DNA from: a virus | Direction: 5' to 3' (one strand) | Length of the DNA stretch: 20,653 bases | IMG/VR virus record: IMGVR_UViG_3300028383_000163 | Location: 1 to 20,653 of that record | Shown: positions 11,157 to 18,411 of the stretch, one piece after another | Numbering within the stretch: position 1 is the stretch's first letter | Layout: every line of letters begins with the position of its first letter | Program-made: the position numbers and the translations under genes | Notes under the pieces: model-generated | Told to the model about the DNA's origin: nothing | What the model saw: the letters and a program-made list of their open reading frames with translations, nothing else | The model's database searches: none

Positions 11157-13407
11157 AGGCGCCTCCGTATTGCCCCCACCCGGCCGCGCCGTCGAACAGC
11201 GCGTCGTTCTCCGCGTCGCGGCGCCGGCGCTCGAGCTCGGCGACGAGCTGGTCGACGCTCATGCCCTGCGGCGCGTTGATGGTGATGTTCTGCGTCACGT
11301 TGGCGATGCGCTGGGCGCCGCCCTGCGATAGATCCCGATCGTCGCGTGTAGGCGTGTCGCGGATTTTCTGGATGGCCGCCGGCATGACGCTGACGTTCGG
11401 CGCCGGGACCTCGGGCGGCGCGGGTGCGTCGACCCGCGCTGTGAACGACGGCAGCTCGACCGGCGCCGGCATGACGCTGACGTTCGGCGCCGGGACCTCG
11501 GGCGGCGCAGCATATGTCGGCGCTGCGCCCCCCAGCGCCAGGGCGCCCGCGCTCGCCGCATTGCGAGCCCCGACTCCCAGATCAGGCAGGCGCTCCTTGA
11601 TTTCGCGGTTCAATTCGGCCATGCGCTCGAGCGCGCGATGGTGCGCGACGAACCCGCCGCGGTTCGGATAGATCAGCTCGGGGCCGCGCTCGCCCACAAG
11701 CAGCGGCCCAGCGCCGAAAGCGCCGCCGATGGCCCGTTGTTGGGGCCGGCCTGCACCCGTCATCGGATTGAAACCCGATCCAGGGCGGCCCCCGCCTGGC
11801 GTGACGCCTTCGAGGCCATAGGCGGACATGGGATCATCCAGTGTCGAGTCAGGGGCTTTCCCGGTGAGGCGATACCGCAGCTGCGCCGCGCCGCGCATGG
11901 CGTGGCCCACCACCGGCAGGTCCAGGGCCCGGCCCTCGATGCCGCGGGCGTTGCCCTCTTGGTTCGTGTGCCCGACAATGGGCAGTCCCGTCTCCGGGTT
12001 CGTGCGTTCGCCCGCCTCGGACTGGCTCAACATCCACGCAGTCTGCGCCCCGAAGGCGAGACCGCCGAAGTTGACGCGAGATATGGCCCGTCCCATGCGG
12101 CCCGTGGCCGCCTCGGTCGTCCGCGCGGCCGCGGTCATGGCAGGGCCGATGGCCTTTATCGAGGCCAGGGCCGTTCCGGTGGACCAGATCAACCCTGCGA
12201 TCGCGATGCCCATGCGCGCCACGCCCAGGAACACCTTCGCGGCAACCGCCCCGGCGACGATCCGGCCCAAATTCTCCCAACCCCCCACAAGGTCTTTGAC
12301 CTTCCCGATGGCCTCGCCGGTCACGCCGATGACGTCCCCGATCCCCGAGGACACTTCCCGCGCGACAGGAATGGCGTCTTCCAGGGCCTCGCCCAGCGCC
12401 CGCCCGAACCGCTTGGCGTCACCGCGGCCCTCGATCAGATCGTCGGACAGGTCGTTAAGGGCCTCGGTAAGGACCGGGTGCAACTCCGACGCCACGTTGC
12501 GTTTGATCGAGTCAAACACCGTGCCCACACGCCTATATGAGCGCTCGAATTCGCGTGCAGCTCGTCCCTGTTCCTCCGTCACCGTAGCGCCGGCCCGGCG
12601 GGCCTCCTGGCGCAGCTCCTCGAGCTCTTGCCGCGTCACGGCCAGCAGCTCGACCAGTTGTTCGCCGCCCTGGCCCCCGAAAACTTCATCCGCGATCCGC
12701 TGGCGCGCGGCGGCGTCCTCGACGTCCGCAATCCGGCCTTGCACCAGGTCGAAGAGCTCCTGCGCGTCGCCCTTCGCCTCGGCTATCCGGTCGCGCGACA
12801 GGCCCAGCCGCTCAAAGGCCTCTGCACCCCCGCCCTTGCCGCTCTCGGCGAACTCGTCGGCCCGAATTTGCATCTCTTTCAGCCCGTCAATCATGGCCCC
12901 GGAGTCCACCCCGAACTGGCGGGCGGCAAAGGTCAGCTCCGACAGCTCCTCGGGCCGCATATCCAGCCGCTTGGCCGCGTCGTTGATTTGCGACACGGAG
13001 TCCGACGCCGACACGGCCACGCCCGCGATGGCGCCACCGACAGCGCCGATGCCCACGGCGGCCCTGCGCCCGATCCGGCCGATGGTCGCGGTCGTCCGCC
13101 GGAACTCTTGGCCTACGCGGTTCGCTGACCGCTGGGCGCGCTCGAAGCGTTCTTGCGACCGGCGCAGGTCGCCGAGGGTCCGATTCAAACCCTCGTATTC
13201 GCGGTCCAGCTCCTCGACCGACCGGCCCTGGCGCTCGAGGACGCGGCGCTGCTTGGAAAGCTCGCGCTGCCGGTCGGTGATCTGCTTGATCTCGTCCCCG
13301 ACGCTGTCGAGGCCCGACCGGATCAGCCCGATGTTCTTGGAAAACGACTTCTGGACGACCGACCCGATCGAGATCGTCGCGTCGAGGCGCTGGTTCCTAC
13401 TCGCCAT
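11149..13407 (-). CDS. T: P2 gpT-like tail tape measure protein
   Basis: A 752-aa tape measure. Residues about 30-110 are a long coiled coil (KQITDRQRELSKQRRVLERQ…), followed by a hydrophobic Gly/Ala stretch (RAAVGIGAVGGAIAGVAVSA). A helical domain with TEEQGRAAREFERSYRRVG and a second hydrophobic region (about 385-430) are followed by a low-complexity Pro/Ala/Val tail containing two copies of PPEVPAPNVSVMPA. The protein sets tail length and enters the cell envelope on DNA ejection. P2 gpT is 815 aa, so a slightly shorter tail is expected by length scaling (inference). It overlaps E' by 11 nt and U by 8 nt. Confidence 0.92.
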   Translation of the reverse strand: MASRNQRLDATISIGSVVQKSFSKNIGLIRSGLDSVGDEIKQITDRQRELSKQRRVLERQGRSVEELDREYEGLNRTLGDLRRSQERFERAQRSANRVGQEFRRTTATIGRIGRRAAVGIGAVGGAIAGVAVSASDSVSQINDAAKRLDMRPEELSELTFAARQFGVDSGAMIDGLKEMQIRADEFAESGKGGGAEAFERLGLSRDRIAEAKGDAQELFDLVQGRIADVEDAAARQRIADEVFGGQGGEQLVELLAVTRQELEELRQEARRAGATVTEEQGRAAREFERSYRRVGTVFDSIKRNVASELHPVLTEALNDLSDDLIEGRGDAKRFGRALGEALEDAIPVAREVSSGIGDVIGVTGEAIGKVKDLVGGWENLGRIVAGAVAAKVFLGVARMGIAIAGLIWSTGTALASIKAIGPAMTAAARTTEAATGRMGRAISRVNFGGLAFGAQTAWMLSQSEAGERTNPETGLPIVGHTNQEGNARGIEGRALDLPVVGHAMRGAAQLRYRLTGKAPDSTLDDPMSAYGLEGVTPGGGRPGSGFNPMTGAGRPQQRAIGGAFGAGPLLVGERGPELIYPNRGGFVAHHRALERMAELNREIKERLPDLGVGARNAASAGALALGGAAPTYAAPPEVPAPNVSVMPAPVELPSFTARVDAPAPPEVPAPNVSVMPAAIQKIRDTPTRDDRDLSQGGAQRIANVTQNITINAPQGMSVDQLVAELERRRRDAENDALFDGAAGWGQYGGAYG
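11378..11508 (-). repeat. 44-bp direct repeat in the tape measure gene
   Basis: Identical 44-bp copies at 11378-11421 and 11465-11508 (87 bp, 29 codons apart) encode a repeated PPEVPAPNVSVMPA motif in the gpT C-terminal region. Recombination between the copies would remove or add 29 residues in frame, changing tape length. Confidence 0.85.
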
Positions 13408-13543
13408 TCGTCGGCACCCCCTCGAGCCACCACAGGAACCGGCCCGTCGGCAGCGCCTCGATCTCGGTCAGCCCCCAGCCGGTGAACCGCGACAGCGCCA
13501 TGACGGCCGTGCGCAGCTCGGCCCGGTCTATTCGGTAAACCCC
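13397..13543 (-). CDS. E': E' extension of tail assembly chaperone (read by -1 frameshift)
   Basis: A short frame overlapping the end of gene E in the -1 phase. Its product ends FTGWGLTEIEALPTGRFLWWLEG, which fits the P2 GpE family pattern (Trp, then 'LTEIEALP', then an aromatic helix). In P2-like phages E and E+E' are tail assembly chaperones made from one message by a -1 frameshift. A slippery GGGGGTTTA lies at 13536-13544 just before the E stop (13528-13530). An internal ATG (13501) has no good ribosome binding site, supporting frameshift expression. It overlaps the start of gpT by 11 nt. Confidence 0.72.
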   Translation of the reverse strand, partial: GVYRIDRAELRTAVMALSRFTGWGLTEIEALPTGRFLWWLEGVPTNGE

Positions 13544-13770
13544 CGCAGCGCCTCCTGGACGCGCGCGTAATCCCGCAGGGTGAGCCGCTGCACGTCGGCC
13601 GGCGCGATCTCGCACAGGTTCGCGACGAGCGCGACCTCCTGCGCGGCCGGGCTGCCCTTGACCTCCTGCGCCGCGATCTGGTCGCCGACGGTCGGCTCGC
13701 GCATGGCGAGCGTCTTGACGAGCGTGCCGTCGATCTCGACCCCGGCCTCGAGCTTGATCTGTTCTGCCAT
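13528..13770 (-). CDS. E: P2 gpE-like tail assembly chaperone
   Basis: An 80-aa protein with the phage tail chaperone E (Phage_TAC) pattern: EAGVEIDGTLVKTLAMREPTVGDQ, then a helical EVALVANLCEIAPADVQRLTLRDYARVQ. It binds the tape measure during tail assembly. It begins with ATG after a GAACAGG box. The final codons pass through GGGGGTTTACCGAATAG, where a ribosome can slip back one base to extend into E'. It lies between the tube and tape measure genes as in P2. Confidence 0.85.
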   Translation of the reverse strand: MAEQIKLEAGVEIDGTLVKTLAMREPTVGDQIAAQEVKGSPAAQEVALVANLCEIAPADVQRLTLRDYARVQEALRGFTE

Positions 13771-13791
13771 CCTGTTCGCCCTCGTGGTTGT

Positions 13792-13816
13792 GGGCGGCGC
13801 TTATGGCGCGCCGCCC
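13792..13816 (-). other. Hairpin between tube (FII) and E genes
   Basis: Perfect 9-bp arms (GGGCGGCGC at 13792-13800 and GCGCCGCCC at 13808-13816) in the 50-bp space after FII. There is no T-run on either strand. It may stabilise the abundant tube/sheath message or partly attenuate transcription into the low-copy chaperone and tape measure genes. Confidence 0.45.
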
Positions 13817-13820
13817 CAGT

Positions 13821-14327
13821 TTACAGCCCGAGCGCCTCGCGCTGGGCGGCCAGGCGGTCGACGCCGTTGACGACGCGCCGCATGTTCTCGACGTCGATCT
13901 CGTGCGTGACGCTGCCGTCGTGCGTCTCTTGGTAGTAAACGAGCCGCATCGTGACCGAGAGCGCGGGCTTCTGGCCCGGCGCCCAGGTGCCCCGCTGCAG
14001 CGACGTGATCGTGCCGCGCATCCTGTGCGTGACCGCCTTGACCGTGCCGTCAAACGATTCCAGCGCGCCGCGCGCGGTGAACGGCACCGTCTCGCCGACG
14101 GCGACGCCCCACAGCGCGAGCACGTCGGCGTCGTAGGCGATCAGGCTGAACGACGTCTCGAGCGGCTCTTGCCCCATCTCGATCGCCACGGCCGAATCCA
14201 TGCCGCCGGCGCGGTAGTCCTCGGTCGTCAGCGTCAGGTCGGGCGGGTTGTATTCGTCGATCTGGCCGGCGTAGCCCCGGCCATCGACGAACAGGTTGAT
14301 GTTCTTCAGAACGTCACGAGCGGGCAT
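13821..14327 (-). CDS. FII: P2 gpFII-like tail tube protein
   Basis: A 168-aa protein with the tube protein signature: a start of the type 'DVLKNINLFVDGRGYAGQIDE', a middle ALWGVAVGETVPFTARGALES, and a C-terminal strand TMRLVYYQETHDGSVTHEIDV with an ENMRRVVNGVDRL helix. It forms the hexameric rings of the inner tail tube. The start overlaps the sheath stop by one base, as expected for the high-level FI-FII pair. Confidence 0.93.
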   Translation of the reverse strand: MPARDVLKNINLFVDGRGYAGQIDEYNPPDLTLTTEDYRAGGMDSAVAIEMGQEPLETSFSLIAYDADVLALWGVAVGETVPFTARGALESFDGTVKAVTHRMRGTITSLQRGTWAPGQKPALSVTMRLVYYQETHDGSVTHEIDVENMRRVVNGVDRLAAQREALGL

Positions 14328-15844
14328 TAGCTAAAGACCTCCGCGATGTAGTCGTTGACCAGCTGCGAGCGGAACGTGATGTGCTCGGCCGGGTAGGGCG
14401 GCGTGAAGTCGAAGTTGAAGTAAACCTTGCCCTGCGAGATGTTCGCCGGCGTGTTCAGGTCCGGATCCGGCCAGCACTCGCCGCCGAGGATCGCGCCGAG
14501 GTTCTGCAGCGTCCGCAGGTAGGCGTTCACGCCCTCCACGACGTCCTCGACGTAGGTCTTGGTGATGTTCCGGTCGACGGCCCACAGGTGCGCGCGCTGC
14601 AGCGACTCGTTGATGATGTCGGCGGTGCGCCGCACCGACAGGAACGCCCATTTCGGATCCGCTGCCGTTGAGCGGTTGCCCCACAAGCGGAAACCGTCCT
14701 GCCGGATGATCGTCGCGACCTCCTGCTCGTTCAGCAGGTTCGCGCGGCTGTTCGCGTCGCCCAGCTTGAAGTCGACGTCGCGGGCGGTGCCGACGATCCC
14801 GTTGATGGCCTGGTTCGATGGCGACCACCAGAACCCGCGGTCGTTGTCGGATTTCGCAATCAGGCCGGCGACGCGCGGCGAGGCCGGCTCGAGCGTCGTG
14901 ACGCCGCCCCGAAACACCTTGACCCACGGGTCGACGACGAACACGCGGTCGCTGCCCCAGTCCTCGCGATACTCGATCGCGGCCTCGTCGGTCGTGTTCG
15001 GGCCGTCGGCGATGATGACCGCCCGCAGGCGCTCGGCGATGCCGATCAGCTCGGCGACGACCGCGTTCGCGGCGCCGTCGCGCTGGTGCGTGTAGCCCGG
15101 CGCGCAGAGGATCCGCGGCGCGAAACCGACAGCCGACTCCGCGCCGAGCAGCGCGTGCACGCCCTCGAACGAGCCGTCGCCGGCGTTCACGCCGCCGACC
15201 ACATTGGCGATCGTGGCCTGCTCGTCGGCGCCCTCCTCGACGCGCACCACGATCACGACGGCGCCGATCTGGTCGAAGATGCCATCCATCGCATTCGGCA
15301 GCGTGCCGGTCGTGCCCAGCTTGGCGGCCTCGCCGCGCGAGCCGGCGACGAGGCGCGGCGTGTTGAGCGGGAACGGCTCGTCCTCGCCCCCGGTCAGGAA
15401 CAGCGCGGCGCCGGTCGGCTTGACGGTGCCCGTGCCGTCGCTGTCGGCGGCGTTGGTCACGCTGACGAGCGCGGCCGCGTCGGTGTCGCCGCTGACTGCC
15501 GTCGCGACGTCGCCGGCGGTCGACGTGATCGCGCCCTGCGCGTCGGTCCCGAGCGTGACCGTGATCGCGTTGCCGGAGACGCTGACCGACAGCGTCGTGT
15601 CGGCGGCACCCGGGTCGACCAGGTTGACGCTGATCTGGTTGCCGGCAGCGCCGGCGTTCGCGGCCGTGAAGGCGAGCGCGGTGTTCGCGGCGGCGCGGCC
15701 CGTCGTCAGCGTTGCGGCGGTAGCTCCGGCGGCGTTCGGCGCGGTGCCGACGATCCCGATCACGCCCGAGCGAACGGTGCGAACCGGACGCGGCCCGGTG
15801 TCGATCTCGATGACCTCGACGCCGTGCAAGAATTTGTCGGTCAT
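14327..15844 (-). CDS. FI: P2 gpFI-like contractile tail sheath with inserted domain
   Basis: A 505-aa tail sheath protein. Residues 1-38 (…GVEVIEIDTGPRPV, then SGVIGIVGTAP) and residues from 157 on (FPLNTPRLVAGSRGEAAKLG, DGIFDQIGAVVIVVRVEEG, and the C-terminal QGKVYFNFDFTPPYPAEHITF) are clear sheath. Between them (about 39-156) is an Ala/Thr/Gly-rich beta-type insertion with DTTLSVSVSGNAITVTLGTD and TAADV-like repeats. P2 FI is about 396 aa, so the insertion explains the extra length. Sheath subunits contract to drive the tube through the envelope; the inserted domain would decorate the outer surface. It is the first gene after an internal terminator. Confidence 0.93.
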   Translation of the reverse strand: MTDKFLHGVEVIEIDTGPRPVRTVRSGVIGIVGTAPNAAGATAATLTTGRAAANTALAFTAANAGAAGNQISVNLVDPGAADTTLSVSVSGNAITVTLGTDAQGAITSTAGDVATAVSGDTDAAALVSVTNAADSDGTGTVKPTGAALFLTGGEDEPFPLNTPRLVAGSRGEAAKLGTTGTLPNAMDGIFDQIGAVVIVVRVEEGADEQATIANVVGGVNAGDGSFEGVHALLGAESAVGFAPRILCAPGYTHQRDGAANAVVAELIGIAERLRAVIIADGPNTTDEAAIEYREDWGSDRVFVVDPWVKVFRGGVTTLEPASPRVAGLIAKSDNDRGFWWSPSNQAINGIVGTARDVDFKLGDANSRANLLNEQEVATIIRQDGFRLWGNRSTAADPKWAFLSVRRTADIINESLQRAHLWAVDRNITKTYVEDVVEGVNAYLRTLQNLGAILGGECWPDPDLNTPANISQGKVYFNFDFTPPYPAEHITFRSQLVNDYIAEVFS

Positions 15845-15981
15845 GCGTCCCTCGTGTCTGCGCAGCTATACGTCGCCGCCAGACTGAACCCCGCGTCGCG
15901 CCGCCGCCATTGGCGGATTTCCCCGAAAAAGCCCGCGCCGGAGCGCGGGCAGGCGTCCCAGGCGAACGGGATCCGGCTCAT
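15841..15981 (-). CDS. Doubtful 46-aa ORF between DUF4376 gene and sheath
   Basis: A frame that starts with an ATGA overlap on the DUF4376 stop and ends with an ATGA overlap on the sheath start. This would normally argue for a coupled gene. However, its middle (…ACPRSGAGFFGE…) is the direct reading of an intrinsic terminator hairpin and its T-run, and the rest contains the shared palindrome, so it may simply be an intergenic region. No domain is recognised. Low confidence. Confidence 0.25.
   Translation of the reverse strand: MSRIPFAWDACPRSGAGFFGEIRQWRRRDAGFSLAATYSCADTRDA
15865..15923 (-). promoter_or_regulatory. Candidate late promoter of FI operon with upstream palindrome
   Basis: On the minus strand a TATAGC -10 candidate (15865-15870) lies before FI without a clear -35. 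The palindrome CCGCCA-A-TGGCGG (centre 15910) is centred about 50 bp upstream of the expected start. P2 late promoters are likewise weak and depend on an activator bound near -55. The 22-nt region 15902-15923 recurs at 20365-20386 with one mismatch. Confidence 0.4.
15926..15950 (-). terminator. Intrinsic terminator between the H and FI tail operons
   Basis: Minus strand: a perfect 8-bp stem GCCCGCGC/GCGCGGGC with a TCCG loop (15931-15950), followed directly by TTTTT (15926-15930). It separates PAAR-W-J-I-H-DUF4376 from FI-FII-E-T-U-X-D, matching the P2 division into VWJIHG and FETUD transcription units. Confidence 0.8.
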
Positions 15982-16580
15982 GTCGTGGCCCCCGCATAAG
16001 CCGCGCTGAACGCTGCGGCGATTTCAATCTGCGCCAGCGCGTCCACGGTTGTCGCGGCGTCGATTTGCTGACCGACCGCCTTCTCGGCACTGAAGCAGCG
16101 CTGCACGTGGTCGGCGACGGCCTGCGCGACGGGCTGAAACTCGGCCAACGTGACCGAAACCCAGCCGCCCTGGGCCTTCCAGTCGGCGCTGGCGACGAGG
16201 CCGTCCTTGAGCGAGCTGTAGGTGCTGGCGATCTGCGCTTGCGCCTCGCGGGTCGTCTGGATGCGCTGGCCGCTCGGAAGGTCCACACCGCCGGTCTCCT
16301 GACGCCACCGATAGTCGGCGAGGCGGGCGTGCTGCTCGGCGCGGACGTCCTCAATCTGGCGTGGCACGACCTCCCACGTCTGGACGAGATCGCCGCTCGC
16401 GTCTCGCGTCGGCTTGCGCTGCGCCACGCTGTGCGTCAAACGGTCGTGCGGCGGTTTCGGTGTGGGCTTGACCGGCTCGAAGAACCGAGCGGGCAGGCCG
16501 CGGCCAGCGATATGCGCGGGCAGGACAGGCCATTGAGTAACCTGACCGGCTGCGTCGGTGCGTGCGTATGTGGTGATCAT
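15978..16580 (-). CDS. DUF4376-containing tail-fibre-associated protein
   Basis: A 200-aa protein. The first 100 residues contain a proline-rich EPVKPTPKPPHDRL stretch and a tail-fibre-accessory-like TWEVVPRQIEDVRAEQHARL segment. The last 110 (YRWRQETGGVDLPSGQRIQT, EAQAQIASTYSSL, then FQPVAQAVADHVQRCFSAE) match the DUF4376 pattern seen in proteins encoded directly after phage tail fibres. It probably assists fibre assembly or forms a fibre-end piece. ATG 16580 starts 12 nt after the expected (unshifted) end of H at 16592, which supports both calls. Because of the H frameshift, the actual H frame now runs 230 nt into this gene. Confidence 0.78.
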   Translation of the reverse strand: MITTYARTDAAGQVTQWPVLPAHIAGRGLPARFFEPVKPTPKPPHDRLTHSVAQRKPTRDASGDLVQTWEVVPRQIEDVRAEQHARLADYRWRQETGGVDLPSGQRIQTTREAQAQIASTYSSLKDGLVASADWKAQGGWVSVTLAEFQPVAQAVADHVQRCFSAEKAVGQQIDAATTVDALAQIEIAAAFSAAYAGATT

Positions 16581-18411
16581 GGTGGCTGCCCTCACTCGAA
16601 GATGTATGCGCTGCCGCTGTCGGTGCCGTTGTCGTCGTCGAGGTAAGCCCCGACAATCGCGTAGTCGCCGGAAATCGCGACAGAAGTGCCGAAGTAGTCG
16701 CTCGTCGCCCCGTCGCTGGCGAGCAGCTTCGCGACTTCGGTCCAGTTGCCGGTGCCGTCGCGCTCGAAAACGTATGCGCTGCCGCTGTCGGTGCCGTTGT
16801 CGTCGTCGAGCGCGCCCCGACAATCGCGTAGCTGCCGGAAATGGCGACGGGACCGCCGAACAGGTCGCCCGATGCCCCGTCACTCGCGAGCAGCTTCGCG
16901 ACCTCGGTCCAGTTGCCGGAGCCGTCGCGCTCGAAAACGTATGCGCTGCCGCTGTCGGTGCCGTTGTCGTCGTCTTCATAAGCCCCGACAATCGCGTAGC
17001 TGCCGGAAATCGCGACAGAAATGCCGAATTGATCGCTCGAATCGCCGTCGCTGGCGAGCAGCTTCGCGACCTCGGTCCAGTTGCCGGTGCCGTCGCGCTC
17101 GAAAACGTATGCGCTGCCGCTGTCGGTGCCGTTGTCGTCGTCCGTGCCGCTCGGCACGGCGATCGACTCGAGGTTCGACGTATCTGCCAAGCTCTCGTAG
17201 ACGATCGCCGTGAAGCCGCTGTCGGTCGCGATCTGCCAGTCCGTGCTGGCGTGCGTGTCGGCGCCGTTCGGATACGTCAGGAACGCCAACGTCGTGAGCG
17301 TCGGGCCGGAGCCGATGTCGGTCGCGCCGTCGACCGGGCTCAGGATTTCCGGCTGCGCGACAGACTGGTCGCCCACCGCGATCTGGAACACGACCGTCGC
17401 GCCGTTGCGCTCGACCGACAGGTTCAGCTGGTCCGCGGTTTCGGCGGCGTCGATGTCCAGCGTGATGGTCTCGTTCGACCGCGACACCGTGCCGACGTCG
17501 GTCGTCACCGCGTAGGTGCTGAACCCGTCGTAGTTGGTGATCGTGTAGGTGTTCGACGAGCCCGGGAACACGAGATCCGGGCCGGTCAGCGTCACGCTCG
17601 TCACGCCGACGGTGCCGACCTCCTCGTTGTTGATGAACTCGACCTTGGTGCCGTCGGTCAGCGGACTGTCAAGCTGCACCTGCGTCGCGTTCAGCGCCTG
17701 CCATTCGTCGTTGCGCAGCCGCACCCCCTCGACGTAGACGGCCAGCCCGTTCGTGCGGGTTTCCGCCAAGTTGAACACGGTCTGCCCCGCAATGGCCGTC
17801 CGCGTCTCGGCGATTGACGCAACCCGCACCCCGAGCCCTTCGGACGGGTCGAACCATTCCGTGTCGCCCTCGGCGTTCGTCGCCTTCCGAAGCAGCTGAC
17901 CGACGAGCCCGCCTTCCGGCAGAATGTAGGGCCGGATCTCCTCGATGTCGGCCTTGGTCGCGATCGTGATGTAGTCGTCGATCACCGCGGTGACGTTCGT
18001 CGCCGTGCCGATCACCGTAATCAGATCGAAAATCTGCTCGACGACGGTCGCGCCGCCCTCGGCCGGCAGGAAATCAGACTGCACCCCGCTGTTCGCGTAG
18101 GAGTAGAGCGTCTCCTCGAGCGTGTCGGGATCCTGCGCGAACACGCCGATCTCGCGAACGAAGAACCCCTGCGTGACGCCCTCGTTCGTCAGGATCGCGC
18201 GAATCTTCGACGTGCCGTCGCCGAGCACCTCGAACGACTGGATCGACAGCGACTTCTCCTCGCTGACGAGCGCGGTCAGCGATTCCGGGTTCGCGGGCAT
18301 CGACCCGTCGCCGAGCGCCACGCGCGTGAAGTTGAGCTGCTGACCGATCTGCGCCTTGGCCTGCAGGTTGCGCCCCGCGTCGGTCAGGATGAGTCCCGGG
18401 AAATTTGCCAT
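16351..18411 (-). CDS. H: Tail fibre protein H with FG-GAP-like repeats, frameshifted near its 3' end
   Basis: The open frame gives 686 aa. Residues 1-150 are the conserved tail-collar/fibre N-terminal domain (ILTDAGRNLQAKAQIGQQL, GFFVREIGVFA, YSYANSG) that attaches to the baseplate. A linker follows (REVxx-type ILPEGGLVGQLLRK near 163), then two beta-sandwich-like domains (about 265-345 and an FN3-like 353-423). From 424 come 56-residue FG-GAP-like repeats (DDDNGTDSGSAYVFERDG…). One repeat is 1 nt short (about 16808-16815), after which the frame turns to low-complexity Thr/Ala/Ser/Arg sequence and stops at 16351. Restoring one base would end the protein at 16592 with 606 aa, 12 nt before the next gene. 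It determines host receptor binding. Confidence 0.85.
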   Translation of the reverse strand: MANFPGLILTDAGRNLQAKAQIGQQLNFTRVALGDGSMPANPESLTALVSEEKSLSIQSFEVLGDGTSKIRAILTNEGVTQGFFVREIGVFAQDPDTLEETLYSYANSGVQSDFLPAEGGATVVEQIFDLITVIGTATNVTAVIDDYITIATKADIEEIRPYILPEGGLVGQLLRKATNAEGDTEWFDPSEGLGVRVASIAETRTAIAGQTVFNLAETRTNGLAVYVEGVRLRNDEWQALNATQVQLDSPLTDGTKVEFINNEEVGTVGVTSVTLTGPDLVFPGSSNTYTITNYDGFSTYAVTTDVGTVSRSNETITLDIDAAETADQLNLSVERNGATVVFQIAVGDQSVAQPEILSPVDGATDIGSGPTLTTLAFLTYPNGADTHASTDWQIATDSGFTAIVYESLADTSNLESIAVPSGTDDDNGTDSGSAYVFERDGTGNWTEVAKLLASDGDSSDQFGISVAISGSYAIVGAYEDDDNGTDSGSAYVFERDGSGNWTEVAKLLASDGASGDLFGGPVAISGSYAIVGARSTTTTAPTAAAHTFSSATAPATGPKSRSCSPATGRRATTSALLSRFPATTRLSGLTSTTTTAPTAAAHTSSSEGSHHDHHIRTHRRSRSGYSMACPARAYRWPRPARSVLRAGQAHTETAARPFDAQRGAAQADARRERRSRPDVGGRATPD
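16604..17142 (-). repeat. Tandem 168-bp repeats in tail fibre gene
   Basis: The anchor GTATGCGCTGCCGCTGTCGG starts at 16604, 16772, 16939 and 17107, giving spacings of 168, 167 and 168. Each unit encodes 56 residues of an FG-GAP-like repeat (…SGSAYVFERDG.GNWTEVAKLLASDG…). The middle unit lacks one base. The units are near-identical, so unequal recombination could change repeat number. Confidence 0.9.

Noticed and set aside
11828-13570. A 580-aa plus-strand open frame opposite the tape measure gene
   Set aside because: Ser/Arg/Pro-rich antisense shadow of gene T; the minus strand has a clear gpT with proper neighbours.
15978-16991. Extended 337-aa minus frame with an N-terminal Thr/Ala/Arg-rich part
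   Set aside because: The extra N-terminus is the out-of-frame reading of the tail-fibre repeats; the real start is ATG 16580 of the DUF4376 protein.
16604-17142. CRISPR array or satellite DNA
   Set aside because: The regular 168-bp spacing is a coding repeat (56 codons) inside the tail fibre gene with no short-repeat/spacer pattern.
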